The notes below the pieces were generated by a model, which saw only the letters and a program-made list of their open reading frames with translations, searched no databases and was not told the DNA's origin. A stretch of DNA of 64,000 nt from Moritella sp. 24 (GTDB lineage Bacteria > Pseudomonadota > Gammaproteobacteria > Enterobacterales > Moritellaceae). Both the position numbers and the translations under genes were made by a program. Where the stretch lies: assembly GCF_018219155.1 (NCBI RefSeq), contig NZ_CP056123.1:2923505-2987504 (forward strand). Direction: 5' to 3'. Each line of letters starts with the position of its first letter. Positions within the stretch are counted from its first letter, which is position 1. Shown one piece after another: positions 47,987-57,487 of this stretch.

Positions 47987-48076
47987 GTACTTAAGTACAC
48001 TTGACTCGGTTAAATTGCAATGTTAATAATAGCTTACAACTAGAACTTTTATGCATAATTCAAGGATGAATTACCG

Positions 48077-49999
48077 TTGCGTATTACCATAAAGAAAGCC
48101 CTCATTAGCGGTATAATTCTGCTGCAATTTGTCACCTTGACCACGCTATTAATGTCGAGTTACATCTCTAATCAGCGATCATTTAACTCGCATGCGCATA
48201 AGCTAATGATTGATTATACCGATAATATCATTAGTAACTCAAAACGCTTTCTTGATACCGCCGCAGCAGCAACCTTACTCAGTAGTGAATTATTAAGTGC
48301 GAATGTATTATCAATCCAACGGCCTGATGATCTTGGTTTATATTTCTTTCAACAGTTAAAGCAATCCCCCCATATTTCAGGCATTTTTTTTGCTGATACC
48401 ACTGGCAACTTTGTTCATGTACAGCGTGAACAAGGCTTTAAGCAGCCTCTATTTTCACGAAAACTGATTACATTCAATAACGCGACAAACTCGGATAGCA
48501 CATCAAAATCATCACGGCTTTATACCCATGATAATAACTTCGCACAGCTTTCCGTCAAAGAAATAGAAGCAGAGTCTTATGATCCACGGGATCGTATCTG
48601 GTTTAATAAAGCACTCGATAATGATGATTTATCGTGGACAGACCCTTATGTCTTCTTTTCATCACGTAAACCCGGCATTACCAGTTCTATGCCTGTTTAT
48701 AATAACGAGAATCAATTAATCGGCGTGATCGGTGTTGATGTCTCCTTGGACACGATTTCGTCTTTCTTTGACAATCTTGATCTGGGCGAGAATAGCACTG
48801 CCTTTGTAACCAATCGACTCGGTGAAATAATCGCTTATCCAGACCAAAAAATAATTCAAGACACCGCAAATGAAAGTTTACGTTTTCCCCGTATTAACGA
48901 AATTAATAACCCTATCGCTTTAACAGCATGGCAAGCGCTTCAAGAAGAAACCCAACTGTTTTCAACTGGTGGTACAGCAACCGCGGTAACATTTAATTTC
49001 AATAACAATAAATACCATGGTTTGTTTAAAGAATTTACGCATCACAAATGGCCATGGATCATCGCGATTTATATGCCTGAAAAATTCTTTCTCAGTGACT
49101 TAATCGACAATCAAAAATTGAATATTTTATTTGGTTTAGTGATCAGTATTATCGCCTGTTTAACCTCATTCTTTTTTATAAATCACATTACTGATTCACT
49201 CCGAAAAATCAAAATGATTGCAGAACATATACGCTGTGGTCAGTTCATCAAAACGAATGTATCTGAATCTACCTTTGTCGAATTACAACAAACACAATAT
49301 GCCTTTAATAATATGATTGATAGCTTGATTTCATCACGTAAAGAAAATGAACAGTTACATTTAATGTTAGAAAAAACCAATGCTGAAACGATTACTCGTC
49401 TTGGACTTGCCGCTGAATATAAGAATGATTCATCATCTAACCACATTCGACGGGTATCACGTTATTGTGAAATCATAGGCTTGAACATGGGCATGCCGAA
49501 AGACAAAGCGAAAGAGTTAGGCGCTGCGGCTAAATTACATGATTTAGGTAAAATTGGTATCCCAGAGCAGATCTTATCAAAACCAGCAGCGTTAACGATG
49601 CAAGAATGGGTGATGATGAAAACAGCCCCTACCATTGGCGCTAAGATTTTACAGGATGCCGAATCAGCAACCCTGAAAGTTGCTCATGATATTGCACTCA
49701 CACTACACGAACACTGGGATGGCACAGGTTATCCAAATCAACTGCAATTTCATGATATTCCCCTCGCAGCGCGTATTGTTGCTGTCGTCGACACCTTTGA
49801 CACCATGATCCACTCTCGCTGTTACAAGAGCGCACTGCCAATTGAAGTCGCTATTCACCAAATAAGAGCGTTATCAGGCAGCAAGTTTGACCCGAGTGTG
49901 ATCGCTGCGTTTGATCATTGCTTGATGGATATAATGGATATTTACAAACAACTATCACCCAGTGTTGAAGTGTATCAGCTACCGAAACGCTGCTTATAA
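48077..49999 (+). CDS. Membrane Cache-HAMP-HD-GYP protein (cyclic-di-GMP phosphodiesterase type)
   Basis: A 640-residue sensor. One N-terminal span (about residues 8-28), a periplasmic dCache-like region (about 35-340, with SWTDPYVFFSSRKPGITSSMPV), a second span near 355-375, a HAMP-like linker, then an HD-GYP domain (about 440-625). The HD pair is His488-Asp489 in KLHDLGKIG, and the HWDGTGYP motif holds GYP near 551-553. These residues support cyclic-di-GMP hydrolysis. The start is TTG at 48077; AAGGA precedes it, and no in-frame ATG is better. Convergent with the DUF3726-like gene. Confidence 0.88.
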   Translation: MRITIKKALISGIILLQFVTLTTLLMSSYISNQRSFNSHAHKLMIDYTDNIISNSKRFLDTAAAATLLSSELLSANVLSIQRPDDLGLYFFQQLKQSPHISGIFFADTTGNFVHVQREQGFKQPLFSRKLITFNNATNSDSTSKSSRLYTHDNNFAQLSVKEIEAESYDPRDRIWFNKALDNDDLSWTDPYVFFSSRKPGITSSMPVYNNENQLIGVIGVDVSLDTISSFFDNLDLGENSTAFVTNRLGEIIAYPDQKIIQDTANESLRFPRINEINNPIALTAWQALQEETQLFSTGGTATAVTFNFNNNKYHGLFKEFTHHKWPWIIAIYMPEKFFLSDLIDNQKLNILFGLVISIIACLTSFFFINHITDSLRKIKMIAEHIRCGQFIKTNVSESTFVELQQTQYAFNNMIDSLISSRKENEQLHLMLEKTNAETITRLGLAAEYKNDSSSNHIRRVSRYCEIIGLNMGMPKDKAKELGAAAKLHDLGKIGIPEQILSKPAALTMQEWVMMKTAPTIGAKILQDAESATLKVAHDIALTLHEHWDGTGYPNQLQFHDIPLAARIVAVVDTFDTMIHSRCYKSALPIEVAIHQIRALSGSKFDPSVIAAFDHCLMDIMDIYKQLSPSVEVYQLPKRCL

Positions 50000-50033
50000 A
50001 TCGCATCGTATATCGATAACAGAACAGCTCAGG

Positions 50034-50768
50034 TTAGACGACTAACTCCCCTGCACCTTTAACTGATTGTTCACTGTTTTCAACCAAGAGTGCCGTTGCT
50101 GTACGCTTTAGCGTTTCCCATTCTGCATCGTCAACCCGAATACCATCATACCAAGTATCAAGTTGCGCGCGGTTGAGTGCTGAAGAATTAATATGCCTTG
50201 CGTAACCGGCTGAGTGATCAGCAATATCAAAGCTTTTCACTGATAATTGAATAGTCATATCATGTAATTCATGGCCCGCTAGCACGAGGTGGTCAGATAA
50301 AAATAGCTCCGGCGACACGCAGCCTTGATTCAAAATATATAGCGTATTTTGTGGCGACGAACCATTATTCCATTGTGCCTTACAGGCGAGTCCTTTAGCC
50401 GCTAACTTCACCAGCTCGTTATACGCAAGCCAACGGTTATGACAATTTTTTAATTCAATCGTCAGGTGCTTTTTACCCACCATTTTTTCAACCGCATAAT
50501 CAATCACAACCGGTAAATGACAAGCTAAACTACAGCCATGTAAATCCACCACTAAACTACCATCATTAGTGATAAAAATATCGGCAGGGCAATCTTTCTC
50601 AACCGTTAAAAATTGCGCAGCATTGTTAAAATGTCCAATACCATTCAAACCGACCATCTGTAAACCAGCAACCATATTAGCAATGATATCAGCTTCACCA
50701 CAGGTACGACGCATACCAAGAAAGGCTTTGTTAACCACTGCTGTTAATTCATTATGTGAAACAATCAT
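50034..50768 (-). CDS. DUF3726-like protein, last gene of the betaine-type cluster
   Basis: A 244-residue soluble protein. From memory it resembles the DUF3726 family; this was not checked. It has the regular pattern SHNELTAVVNKAFLGMRRTCGEADIIANMV at the N-terminus, which is a plausible dehydrogenase-like start, and VDLHGCSLACHLPVVIDYAVEKM near 75-97. The Cys residues are noteworthy. The start overlaps the stop of the 569-residue gene (ATGA), so the two are coupled. It would be cytoplasmic. Function unknown. Confidence 0.7.
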   Translation of the reverse strand: MIVSHNELTAVVNKAFLGMRRTCGEADIIANMVAGLQMVGLNGIGHFNNAAQFLTVEKDCPADIFITNDGSLVVDLHGCSLACHLPVVIDYAVEKMVGKKHLTIELKNCHNRWLAYNELVKLAAKGLACKAQWNNGSSPQNTLYILNQGCVSPELFLSDHLVLAGHELHDMTIQLSVKSFDIADHSAGYARHINSSALNRAQLDTWYDGIRVDDAEWETLKRTATALLVENSEQSVKGAGELVV

Positions 50769-52474
50769 GACGCTTCTCCTTCTGCTATCACTTGATTTAA
50801 TGTTTTACTCGGTAATAATGGGAACAACCACTCTCCATCATGGATCTCATTAAGTAACGGCGCGCCTTGGAAAAAAGTAACGCGTACCCAACGTGCTGAG
50901 CGAGGGTCGAACTTAGTAGCACCCAAAACAGCCAATTTACAGCGCAGTAAGTGCATTGGTAGCGAATCTTTGTGCAACACGTTCATCTGAATTTCCCCCA
51001 TTTGCTTATGCCCAAGCGTCCAAACACGACGCGAAATCGCACGATATTGAGGGTGTACAACTAAAAATTCAGCCAATTGCATATTCGGTTTACATACCAA
51101 TAATGCGTGATAGAGACGATTAGCTTGGCGACCAATATCAAGTGGTAACTCACGGTCTTCACCGGGTTCTTCACCGCGAACACCTAAACGTGGTTCTTCT
51201 TTGTCTTGTGAGCGATACCAGAACCAATAATTGTTTTCTGCTTGCTTAAAATCAGTCTCAATAGCCCAACGATAACTGTTTTTCAATACCGCTAATAAGT
51301 CTTCGATACGTTTACCACTTGGTAGATTTAAACTTTCATCACAATTCATTTTGGTTTCATAGCTATCCACCAGTACTGGATAAATTTCCATCAGGCACGA
51401 CAACAGTATTTCTTGGGTTTCCAAACTATATTTACAGGCATACTCTACTAACTCTGACCACGTTTGACTCTGCAAAAACAACGTTTCTAAATGACTAAGC
51501 AGATCATGTAATTCATTTATTGCGCTAGTATTGAGACTATCTTGATTTTCATTGATTGTTATAATTTGATCTAAATGGCAAATAGCTTTGTCTAATAAAC
51601 ATTGTAATGGTGCTAATTTATCTATCGTCACCCCAGTATTTAACACTGCCGTTAGCGCTGATTCACGTGATGATAACCACTTATCAACAACACAAGGGTG
51701 GTTGATTAAATAAGGGGCCATGCCTAGCCCTGTCGCGTTACCAATACCCAAATAACGCTGTAATCCGAGGTCTAAACTAACGGCTTTATCGCCTCCTTGT
51801 TGATCGGCTAAGTAATGCACCCAATCAAGGCTGAATTCACGCAATATATACACCGCACACATTTGTGCACTGAATGACTGATTAAAATCATCATTCGTTT
51901 CCAACCAACCAAAATCAGCAATCCCAAATTTTCCATTACCATAAACGGCTGTTGTACGGAGAATATAACCCACTTCAGCAAGCTCTTTAGCATTCGGCTG
52001 CTGCCCTTTAGCAAGGTGTGAGACTAAATGTTCAAACACTCGCACACTTTTATTTGCTCTTGCTAATACCAATACTTTATTTGGATTTCGCCCCGCTTCT
52101 TGCAACGGTACGTTTGCACGTAAACAACTCAGTAAATCAACATCAACATCGCCATAAACAAGAGCAAACGTCACATCCCATTTCTCGGCAATGACACGAT
52201 CATTACGGTCTTCATCAGCAATTTCATCACAAAAAATAACCAAGTGATAAATATGGTTTAAAGTGGTCAGCTTGTAAATTACATGACCAAAACCTTGTGG
52301 TGATAACTGCCAATCGTGCTTAGTAACGTGCCACTTTTGTTGGGCCATTTTACGAATTAAAGTTCGCACAAAGCTAATCCGATTTTGATGCATAGCACCA
52401 AGTCTTTCTGGCGCCATAACGGTTACAGGATCACGCATATAAGTGTCACCGCAAGTTGAAGGACGAGCATCCAT
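50765..52474 (-). CDS. Uncharacterised 569-residue protein of the betaine-type cluster
   Basis: I do not recognise a domain in this soluble protein. ATG 52474 (MDARPS) follows GGAAG with good spacing; a further upstream ATG at 52489 has none. The C-terminal third contains a run of Trp/Arg/Asp residues (ENNYWFWYRSQDKEEPRLGVRGEEPGE), a highly polar segment. The N-terminal half has regular hydrophobic blocks (YHLVIFCDEIADEDRND, NKVLVLARANKSVRVFEHLVSHL). It is co-transcribed with the DUF3726-like gene; pairing of the two suggests they act as one enzyme or complex. Function unknown. Confidence 0.7.
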   Translation of the reverse strand: MDARPSTCGDTYMRDPVTVMAPERLGAMHQNRISFVRTLIRKMAQQKWHVTKHDWQLSPQGFGHVIYKLTTLNHIYHLVIFCDEIADEDRNDRVIAEKWDVTFALVYGDVDVDLLSCLRANVPLQEAGRNPNKVLVLARANKSVRVFEHLVSHLAKGQQPNAKELAEVGYILRTTAVYGNGKFGIADFGWLETNDDFNQSFSAQMCAVYILREFSLDWVHYLADQQGGDKAVSLDLGLQRYLGIGNATGLGMAPYLINHPCVVDKWLSSRESALTAVLNTGVTIDKLAPLQCLLDKAICHLDQIITINENQDSLNTSAINELHDLLSHLETLFLQSQTWSELVEYACKYSLETQEILLSCLMEIYPVLVDSYETKMNCDESLNLPSGKRIEDLLAVLKNSYRWAIETDFKQAENNYWFWYRSQDKEEPRLGVRGEEPGEDRELPLDIGRQANRLYHALLVCKPNMQLAEFLVVHPQYRAISRRVWTLGHKQMGEIQMNVLHKDSLPMHLLRCKLAVLGATKFDPRSARWVRVTFFQGAPLLNEIHDGEWLFPLLPSKTLNQVIAEGEAS

Positions 52475-52510
52475 ATTATTAACTTCCATTTTAATTATAA
52501 GAGTTTTAAT

Positions 52511-52532
52511 AAGGCGGCTTGCTAACCGCCTT
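52511..52532 (-). repeat. Hairpin in the gap between the BCCT gene and the next gene
   Basis: AAGGCGG and CCGCCTT pair around 8 bases. There is no U-tract after it. It may stabilise the upstream transporter mRNA or lower downstream expression; this is inference. Confidence 0.4.
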
Positions 52533-52590
52533 GCTTCACATTGTTTTCGTTATTTCAGATCGGCAACCTATTGACCGACCTACCTCCAGA

Positions 52591-54201
52591 CTATAAGCCT
52601 TGGTCTTTCGCCATCTGAATCGCGATTTGAGGCGCGTTCCAGAGCGATGGTAATAAGATTAGCGACACTGGTACCGCAGTAATAACAATGAAAGATTGCA
52701 GCGCCGATATACCTCCTGAACCCAGAGAAATAAGTACCAACGCGGTTACGCCCATCACGACACCCCAAAACGTACGAATAAATGCATTGGGTTCCTCTTC
52801 ACCACTAATCACCACACTAATCGTGTAGGTCATCGAGTCACCCGTCGTCACAATGAATATCGTCGTTAGGATAAGAAACAGCACCGATGTCACCATCGGA
52901 AATGGTAGTTGCGATGTCACAGCCAGTAGTGCGCCGGGGAGATTAAAACCCTCGAATGCTGAACTGACAGAACCTGGATTTGCAATTTCAAATGCTAGCC
53001 CTGAACCACCAACAATCGTGAACCAAAAACAGGTAGTAAGCGGTGCAATAACACTGATTGTTGTCACTAACTGACGAATAGTTCTACCGCGTGAAATACG
53101 GGCTATAAAGATTGCCATCATCGGGCCATAACCCAAGAACCAACCCCAAAAGAATACTGTCCACCAACTTAACCAGCCTTCATCACCACGATATGTAGCC
53201 ATGGGTATTAAATTATCAACCATGCTACCCACGCCTTGGATGTAGCCATTAAAGATAAAGTTAGTTGGACCAAAAATAAGAATGTACGCCATCAATAAAC
53301 ACGCTAAAACAACGTTATAGCGACTTAATATTTGCATGCCTCGATTTAAGCCACTCAATGCTGAAATGGTATATAACGCAATTGCAAATAAGACGATGAT
53401 AAGCTGCGTAGTAAACCCATCTGGGATCTCAAACAAAACGTTTAATGCGTAGCTCACCTGTAGGCCAAGGAAACCAATCGGACCGATAGTCCCAGCCGCA
53501 ACAGCAACGATACAACAAGCATCAATCAGAGCACCAGTGTGACCTGTTAGCACGCGTTTACCGAACACAGGGTAAAGTAAAACCCGTGGTTTAAGCGGTA
53601 AACCTTTATTATAGTGAAGGTGCATAACCACAATAGACGTTAAGCTGCCTACAATAGCCCAAGCTAGAAAACCCCAATGCATGAAAGATTGCGACAAAGC
53701 ATTGATCGCCGTTTGTTGAATATTTTCTTGTGCACCATACAAAGGTGGTGGGTTAACAAAATGCGCAATCGGTTCTGCTGCAGCCCAAAACACACCACCA
53801 CCAGCAAGCAAGGTACAGAAGATAATAGCCATCCAGCGGAAACCATCCATTTCAGGCTTATCAATACCACCTAAAATGACTTTACCAGTACGACCCGCAG
53901 CTAAGCCTATGCCGATTAAAAACGTTAATAACAACAATAATTGCCAATAAGGACCAAAGACTTTTACCGCCCATGAGAATCCTGAATTAACAAGACTAGA
54001 TAATAGTGCTTCATCGTATAACGCCAATAGTACGAATCCAGCAAGAAAGCTGCCGCTGTACCAAAAGGCCGGATTACCAAAACCCAGTTTATTCGCTGTA
54101 GACTTATTATCACTTACTGCGCTATTACTTGAAGAGCTTGAAGTATTACTACCTGTACTATCTAAGCTCGCCGCTTTCGCGCTTTTAGTTAAATCTGACA
54201 T
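52591..54201 (-). CDS. BCCT-family betaine/choline/carnitine transporter
   Basis: A 536-residue sodium- or proton-coupled importer of quaternary amines such as glycine betaine, choline or carnitine. About 12 membrane spans follow a Ser/Asn-rich cytoplasmic N-terminus of about 45 residues. GGVFWAAAEPIAHFVNPPP near residue 135 and SQSFMHWGFLAWAI near 165 are BCCT features, and the aromatic stretch WWTVFFWGWFLGYGP near 350 is the family signature with the tryptophans that form the substrate site. GGAG precedes the ATG. It is part of a cluster with an aldehyde dehydrogenase and a dipeptidase-like protein, so it probably feeds catabolism. Confidence 0.9.
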   Translation of the reverse strand: MSDLTKSAKAASLDSTGSNTSSSSSNSAVSDNKSTANKLGFGNPAFWYSGSFLAGFVLLALYDEALLSSLVNSGFSWAVKVFGPYWQLLLLLTFLIGIGLAAGRTGKVILGGIDKPEMDGFRWMAIIFCTLLAGGGVFWAAAEPIAHFVNPPPLYGAQENIQQTAINALSQSFMHWGFLAWAIVGSLTSIVVMHLHYNKGLPLKPRVLLYPVFGKRVLTGHTGALIDACCIVAVAAGTIGPIGFLGLQVSYALNVLFEIPDGFTTQLIIVLFAIALYTISALSGLNRGMQILSRYNVVLACLLMAYILIFGPTNFIFNGYIQGVGSMVDNLIPMATYRGDEGWLSWWTVFFWGWFLGYGPMMAIFIARISRGRTIRQLVTTISVIAPLTTCFWFTIVGGSGLAFEIANPGSVSSAFEGFNLPGALLAVTSQLPFPMVTSVLFLILTTIFIVTTGDSMTYTISVVISGEEEPNAFIRTFWGVVMGVTALVLISLGSGGISALQSFIVITAVPVSLILLPSLWNAPQIAIQMAKDQGL

Positions 54202-54221
54202 GCTCTGACTCCAGAGGTTTT

Positions 54222-54237
54222 CTTTGCAATTGCAAAG
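54222..54237. promoter_or_regulatory. Perfect 16-bp palindrome upstream of the BCCT gene
   Basis: CTTTGCAATTGCAAAG is fully self-complementary. It lies 21-36 bp upstream of the BCCT ATG and just ahead of its ribosome-binding site. A perfect palindrome of this length is likely to be a repressor operator. Confidence 0.5.
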
Positions 54238-54296
54238 GTGTGTTTACCCAACTCAATGAGTTAAAATGAGTAGGTGTTCTATATATCTGTTATGAC

Positions 54297-55286
54297 TTAC
54301 GAAATAGGCTCCAATCCTTGCTTTAAAAAGTTAAACCAATTTTCACCTAATACTTGCCCCGCTTCAGATTCTGAAAATCCGTAGCGCATTAATCCGTTAT
54401 AAATATTCTCCATGCCTGCGCTGCCGCAGAACCAAGGCAATGAATCAGGCCACCCTGAATTACTTGCCGAACCTTCACCATAATCCATTGCTTTAGACCA
54501 ACGGCCATTACGCATCCATTCCAATACGGCTTGCGGTTGGTTAAGACACAGATCGCTACCAATCCCTAAGTGATCCACCCCAACCATATCTGCTGTCTTC
54601 GCCACCATCTGACAAAAATCATCTAAACTGCATTGACTACCATGAGGTAAATGGAACGGGTATAAACTAAATCCCAACATCCCCCCGCGTTCAGCTAATG
54701 ACTTAATAACCGTATCTGATTTATTACGTAACGCTTCAAATGCGAATGTCGGATTAGCATGACTGATGCAAATAGGACGTGACGACAAATCAATAGCTTC
54801 AAGGGTTGAACGCTCAGCACTGTGCGACATATCAATGATCATCCCAACGCGGTTCATCTCTGCAATCGCTTGTTTACCGAAGCGAGTAATACCTGTGTCG
54901 TGTTGCTCATAACAGCCTGTCGCCAATAAGCTTTGGTTGTTATACGTCAGCTGCATAATCAGCAACCCTTGTTGACGCATCACTTCAATCAAGCCAATTT
55001 CATCATCAATCGATGAACAGTTTTGCGCACCAAAGAAAATGCCCACTTTGCCTAACGCTTTTGCTTTTTCAATATCCGCGACAGAATGGATCGGCATAAT
55101 CAGATCCGCATTTTGTTCAAACCGTAGATTCCATTCCGCAAAACGACTTAACGTTTCACGCGCGGTTTCGTGATAAACAATCGTTGCGTGAACAGCCGTG
55201 ATGCCACTGCTTTTTAATGTTTGGAAATATTCCCTGTCCCAATTGCAGTACTGCAATCCATCAATAACAATCCGTTGGTGATACAT
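54297..55286 (-). CDS. M19-like dipeptidase homologue lacking part of the metal site
   Basis: A 329-residue TIM-barrel protein of the membrane dipeptidase (M19) type. The usual HxD at the N-terminus is replaced (IDGLQYCNW, residues 8-16) and the bridging Glu position reads GAQN with Gln88. The later ligands are kept: IIDMSHS, CISHANPTF and GIGSDL. The GCYEQHDTGITRFG segment near 125 recalls the M19-like protein encoded beside the dimethylglycine demethylase genes of Pseudomonas. So it may hydrolyse something other than dipeptides. GAGGA precedes the ATG. Confidence 0.8.
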   Translation of the reverse strand: MYHQRIVIDGLQYCNWDREYFQTLKSSGITAVHATIVYHETARETLSRFAEWNLRFEQNADLIMPIHSVADIEKAKALGKVGIFFGAQNCSSIDDEIGLIEVMRQQGLLIMQLTYNNQSLLATGCYEQHDTGITRFGKQAIAEMNRVGMIIDMSHSAERSTLEAIDLSSRPICISHANPTFAFEALRNKSDTVIKSLAERGGMLGFSLYPFHLPHGSQCSLDDFCQMVAKTADMVGVDHLGIGSDLCLNQPQAVLEWMRNGRWSKAMDYGEGSASNSGWPDSLPWFCGSAGMENIYNGLMRYGFSESEAGQVLGENWFNFLKQGLEPIS

Positions 55287-55327
55287 ACCGATTCCTCATT
55301 TGTCATTCATTCAGTGACTATTTAAAG

Positions 55328-56812
55328 TTAATAAGCACGTTGGTAAGCCGTTTTTACGACGGTATAAAACTCTTTCGCATATTGGCCTTGTTCACGCGGG
55401 CCAAAGCTTGACTCTTTACGACCACCAAACGGTACATGGTAATCAGTACCGGCCGTTGGTAAATTAACCATCACACAACCTGTTTGCGCTTGCTGCTTGA
55501 ACAGCGTACTCGTACGTAGACTTTGAGTGATAATGCCGCTCGTTAAACCAAATCGAGTATCGTTCGTTGTCGCAATCGCTTCATCAAGGTCAGCAACACG
55601 GATCACACTCGCCATTGGTGCAAATACTTCTTCTTGGTTTACCGACCAATTATTTTGAGTATTAATGAACAGTGTAGGCGACATATAGAAACCTTCATGT
55701 TCTAGATTTAAACGCTCACCACCAAACGCCAGTTCTGCGCCACTTTGACGTGCAGTATCAATCCAATCAAAGTTAGCCTCTAACTGCTTGCCATCAACGA
55801 CTGGTCCCATAAATACGCCTTCATCCAGAGCATGGCCGACTTTTATTTCACTCATGCGCTTAATCAACGCTTCCACATACGCATCATGAATACCATCCAT
55901 CACCACAAGACGAGAAGATGCAGTGCATTTTTGTCCTGCCCCCGAGAAAGAACCAGCAATTGTCGCTTCAACAGCAATATTAATATCTGCATCATCAGCA
56001 ACAATTAATGCGTTTTTACTGCCCATTTCTAGCTGGCAGCGTACAAAATTAGGTGCAGTTGCAGCGGCAATTTTACGACCTGTATCGACAGAACCCGTAA
56101 AGCTTACGCCATTAACCTCAGTTGAATTAATTAAAGCATCACCAACTTCTGCGCCACTGCCGAGTACAAGATTGAAAGTACCAGCTGGTAAGCCTTGGCG
56201 ATGGATGATTTCAGTTAATGCCACCGCACTTGCAGGCGTTAAGTTCGCAGGTTTCCAAATAACGCTATTACCAAAAGCTAAAGCAGGTGCAATCTTCCAA
56301 GCAGCGGTTGCCGTAGGAAAATTCCACGGTGAAATAATGGCAATCACGCCCACCGCTTCACGCGTTACTTCAACGGATACACCCGGCCTGACAGAAGCAG
56401 CGCTATCGCCTATCTGGCGTAATACCTCAGCAGCGTAATATTGGAAGAATTGACCCGCACGGTAAATTTCACCACGACCTTCTAAAAACGGTTTACCCTC
56501 TTCACTTGAGAGTAAACGCCCAAGTTCATCGCAACGTGCAATCAGTTCGTCACCAATGCCTTGTAGTACCGCTTGTTTTTGTTCTAATGGTGTTTTTTCC
56601 CATATTGGCTGTGCATGTTTTGCTGCCGAGATAGCCTGTTGTACTTGTGCCGTACTCGCTTGGGCAAAGTCACCCAAACTTTGGCTGATATCAGAAGGAT
56701 TTATATTGGCAATCGTACTCACACCTGATTGCCATTCTCCGCCAATATACAGTGAGCTTTCTGCTTTCCATTCACCACCAATATGCAGTGGGTGCTGTGT
56801 TTGAGTTGTCAT
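55328..56812 (-). CDS. NAD(P)-dependent aldehyde dehydrogenase (alpha-ketoglutarate semialdehyde dehydrogenase-like)
   Basis: A 494-residue enzyme that oxidises an aldehyde to an acid. It has IISPWNFPTATAAWKIAPALAFG near residue 155, the catalytic cysteine in GQKCTASSR near 292 and the glutamate in LEMGSKN near 258. The C-terminal MVNLPTAGTDYHVPFGGRKESSFGPREQ matches from memory the ketoglutarate-semialdehyde type. Residues 10-22 duplicate a short GGEW-containing block (IGGEW twice, 12 residues apart). AAGGA precedes the ATG. Confidence 0.88.
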   Translation of the reverse strand: MTTQTQHPLHIGGEWKAESSLYIGGEWQSGVSTIANINPSDISQSLGDFAQASTAQVQQAISAAKHAQPIWEKTPLEQKQAVLQGIGDELIARCDELGRLLSSEEGKPFLEGRGEIYRAGQFFQYYAAEVLRQIGDSAASVRPGVSVEVTREAVGVIAIISPWNFPTATAAWKIAPALAFGNSVIWKPANLTPASAVALTEIIHRQGLPAGTFNLVLGSGAEVGDALINSTEVNGVSFTGSVDTGRKIAAATAPNFVRCQLEMGSKNALIVADDADINIAVEATIAGSFSGAGQKCTASSRLVVMDGIHDAYVEALIKRMSEIKVGHALDEGVFMGPVVDGKQLEANFDWIDTARQSGAELAFGGERLNLEHEGFYMSPTLFINTQNNWSVNQEEVFAPMASVIRVADLDEAIATTNDTRFGLTSGIITQSLRTSTLFKQQAQTGCVMVNLPTAGTDYHVPFGGRKESSFGPREQGQYAKEFYTVVKTAYQRAY

Positions 56813-56948
56813 ACTACTTTCCTTGTTTCGGCTATGCGTTAAATGCGATTGTATTTATTAAATGTATTCATCTTCGTTAGTATAGTTCGGGTTTATACAG
56901 TCATTCGTTTTGCTTAATGTCATTTCAGTCGAGATTAATAGCCTGAAG

Positions 56949-57335
56949 TTATGTACTGACTGCAGCATAAACAACAAGCTCGACTAACATTTCTTCTCGT
57001 GCAAGCCCTGCTACAACCATGGCAGCTCGGTTTGGATAAGGAGCATTAAAATATTCGGCATATACCTTATTAACAGTGGCAAGATATTCACGATCCGTGA
57101 CATAGATTAAGACTTGTAATACAGAGTTCATTGATTCACCCGCACACTCTAAAGTATGGACAAGGTTATCTAGCGTTCGGCGAGTCTGTGATTCAATACC
57201 ACCACTAACAACAACCCCTGTTTGATCAATCGGAATTTGTGCAGTATATAAAGTGCCATTATTGACAATTGCCCACTCAAGAGGCGCTTTCGATGCAAAT
57301 AATTCAGTTTTTACAGGGTAGTTTTGAGTTGTCAT
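56949..57335 (-). CDS. RidA-family protein
   Basis: A 128-residue member of the RidA/YjgF family, which hydrolyses reactive enamine/imine intermediates. The length fits, and the conserved arginine lies in NRAAMVVAGLAREEML near residue 105. ATG 57335 is preceded by AAGGTGG; the upstream in-frame extension to 57395 has no support. It starts the minus-strand cluster, facing the LysR gene. RidA often accompanies amino-acid and amine oxidation genes. Confidence 0.9.
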   Translation of the reverse strand: MTTQNYPVKTELFASKAPLEWAIVNNGTLYTAQIPIDQTGVVVSGGIESQTRRTLDNLVHTLECAGESMNSVLQVLIYVTDREYLATVNKVYAEYFNAPYPNRAAMVVAGLAREEMLVELVVYAAVST

Positions 57336-57439
57336 GTTTACATCCACCTTGTAACGGGTTTGTTTCGATATTGTGAATACTGACATTTGACACATGATAA
57401 ATCTAACGGTAAATTCTGTTCATTTGATAAGAAAAATCT

Positions 57440-57460
57440 ATCACCCGAAAAAAGTGTGAT
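57440..57460. promoter_or_regulatory. Candidate LysR operator between ridA and lysR
   Basis: ATCAC-N11-GTGAT is an inverted repeat centred in the 152-bp divergent gap. The spacing is that of the T-N11-A boxes of LysR-type regulators. A 10-bp palindrome, TGTGATCACA, overlaps its right arm. Confidence 0.5.
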
Positions 57461-57487
57461 CACAAAGTAATTTATGGGAAATTAAAG

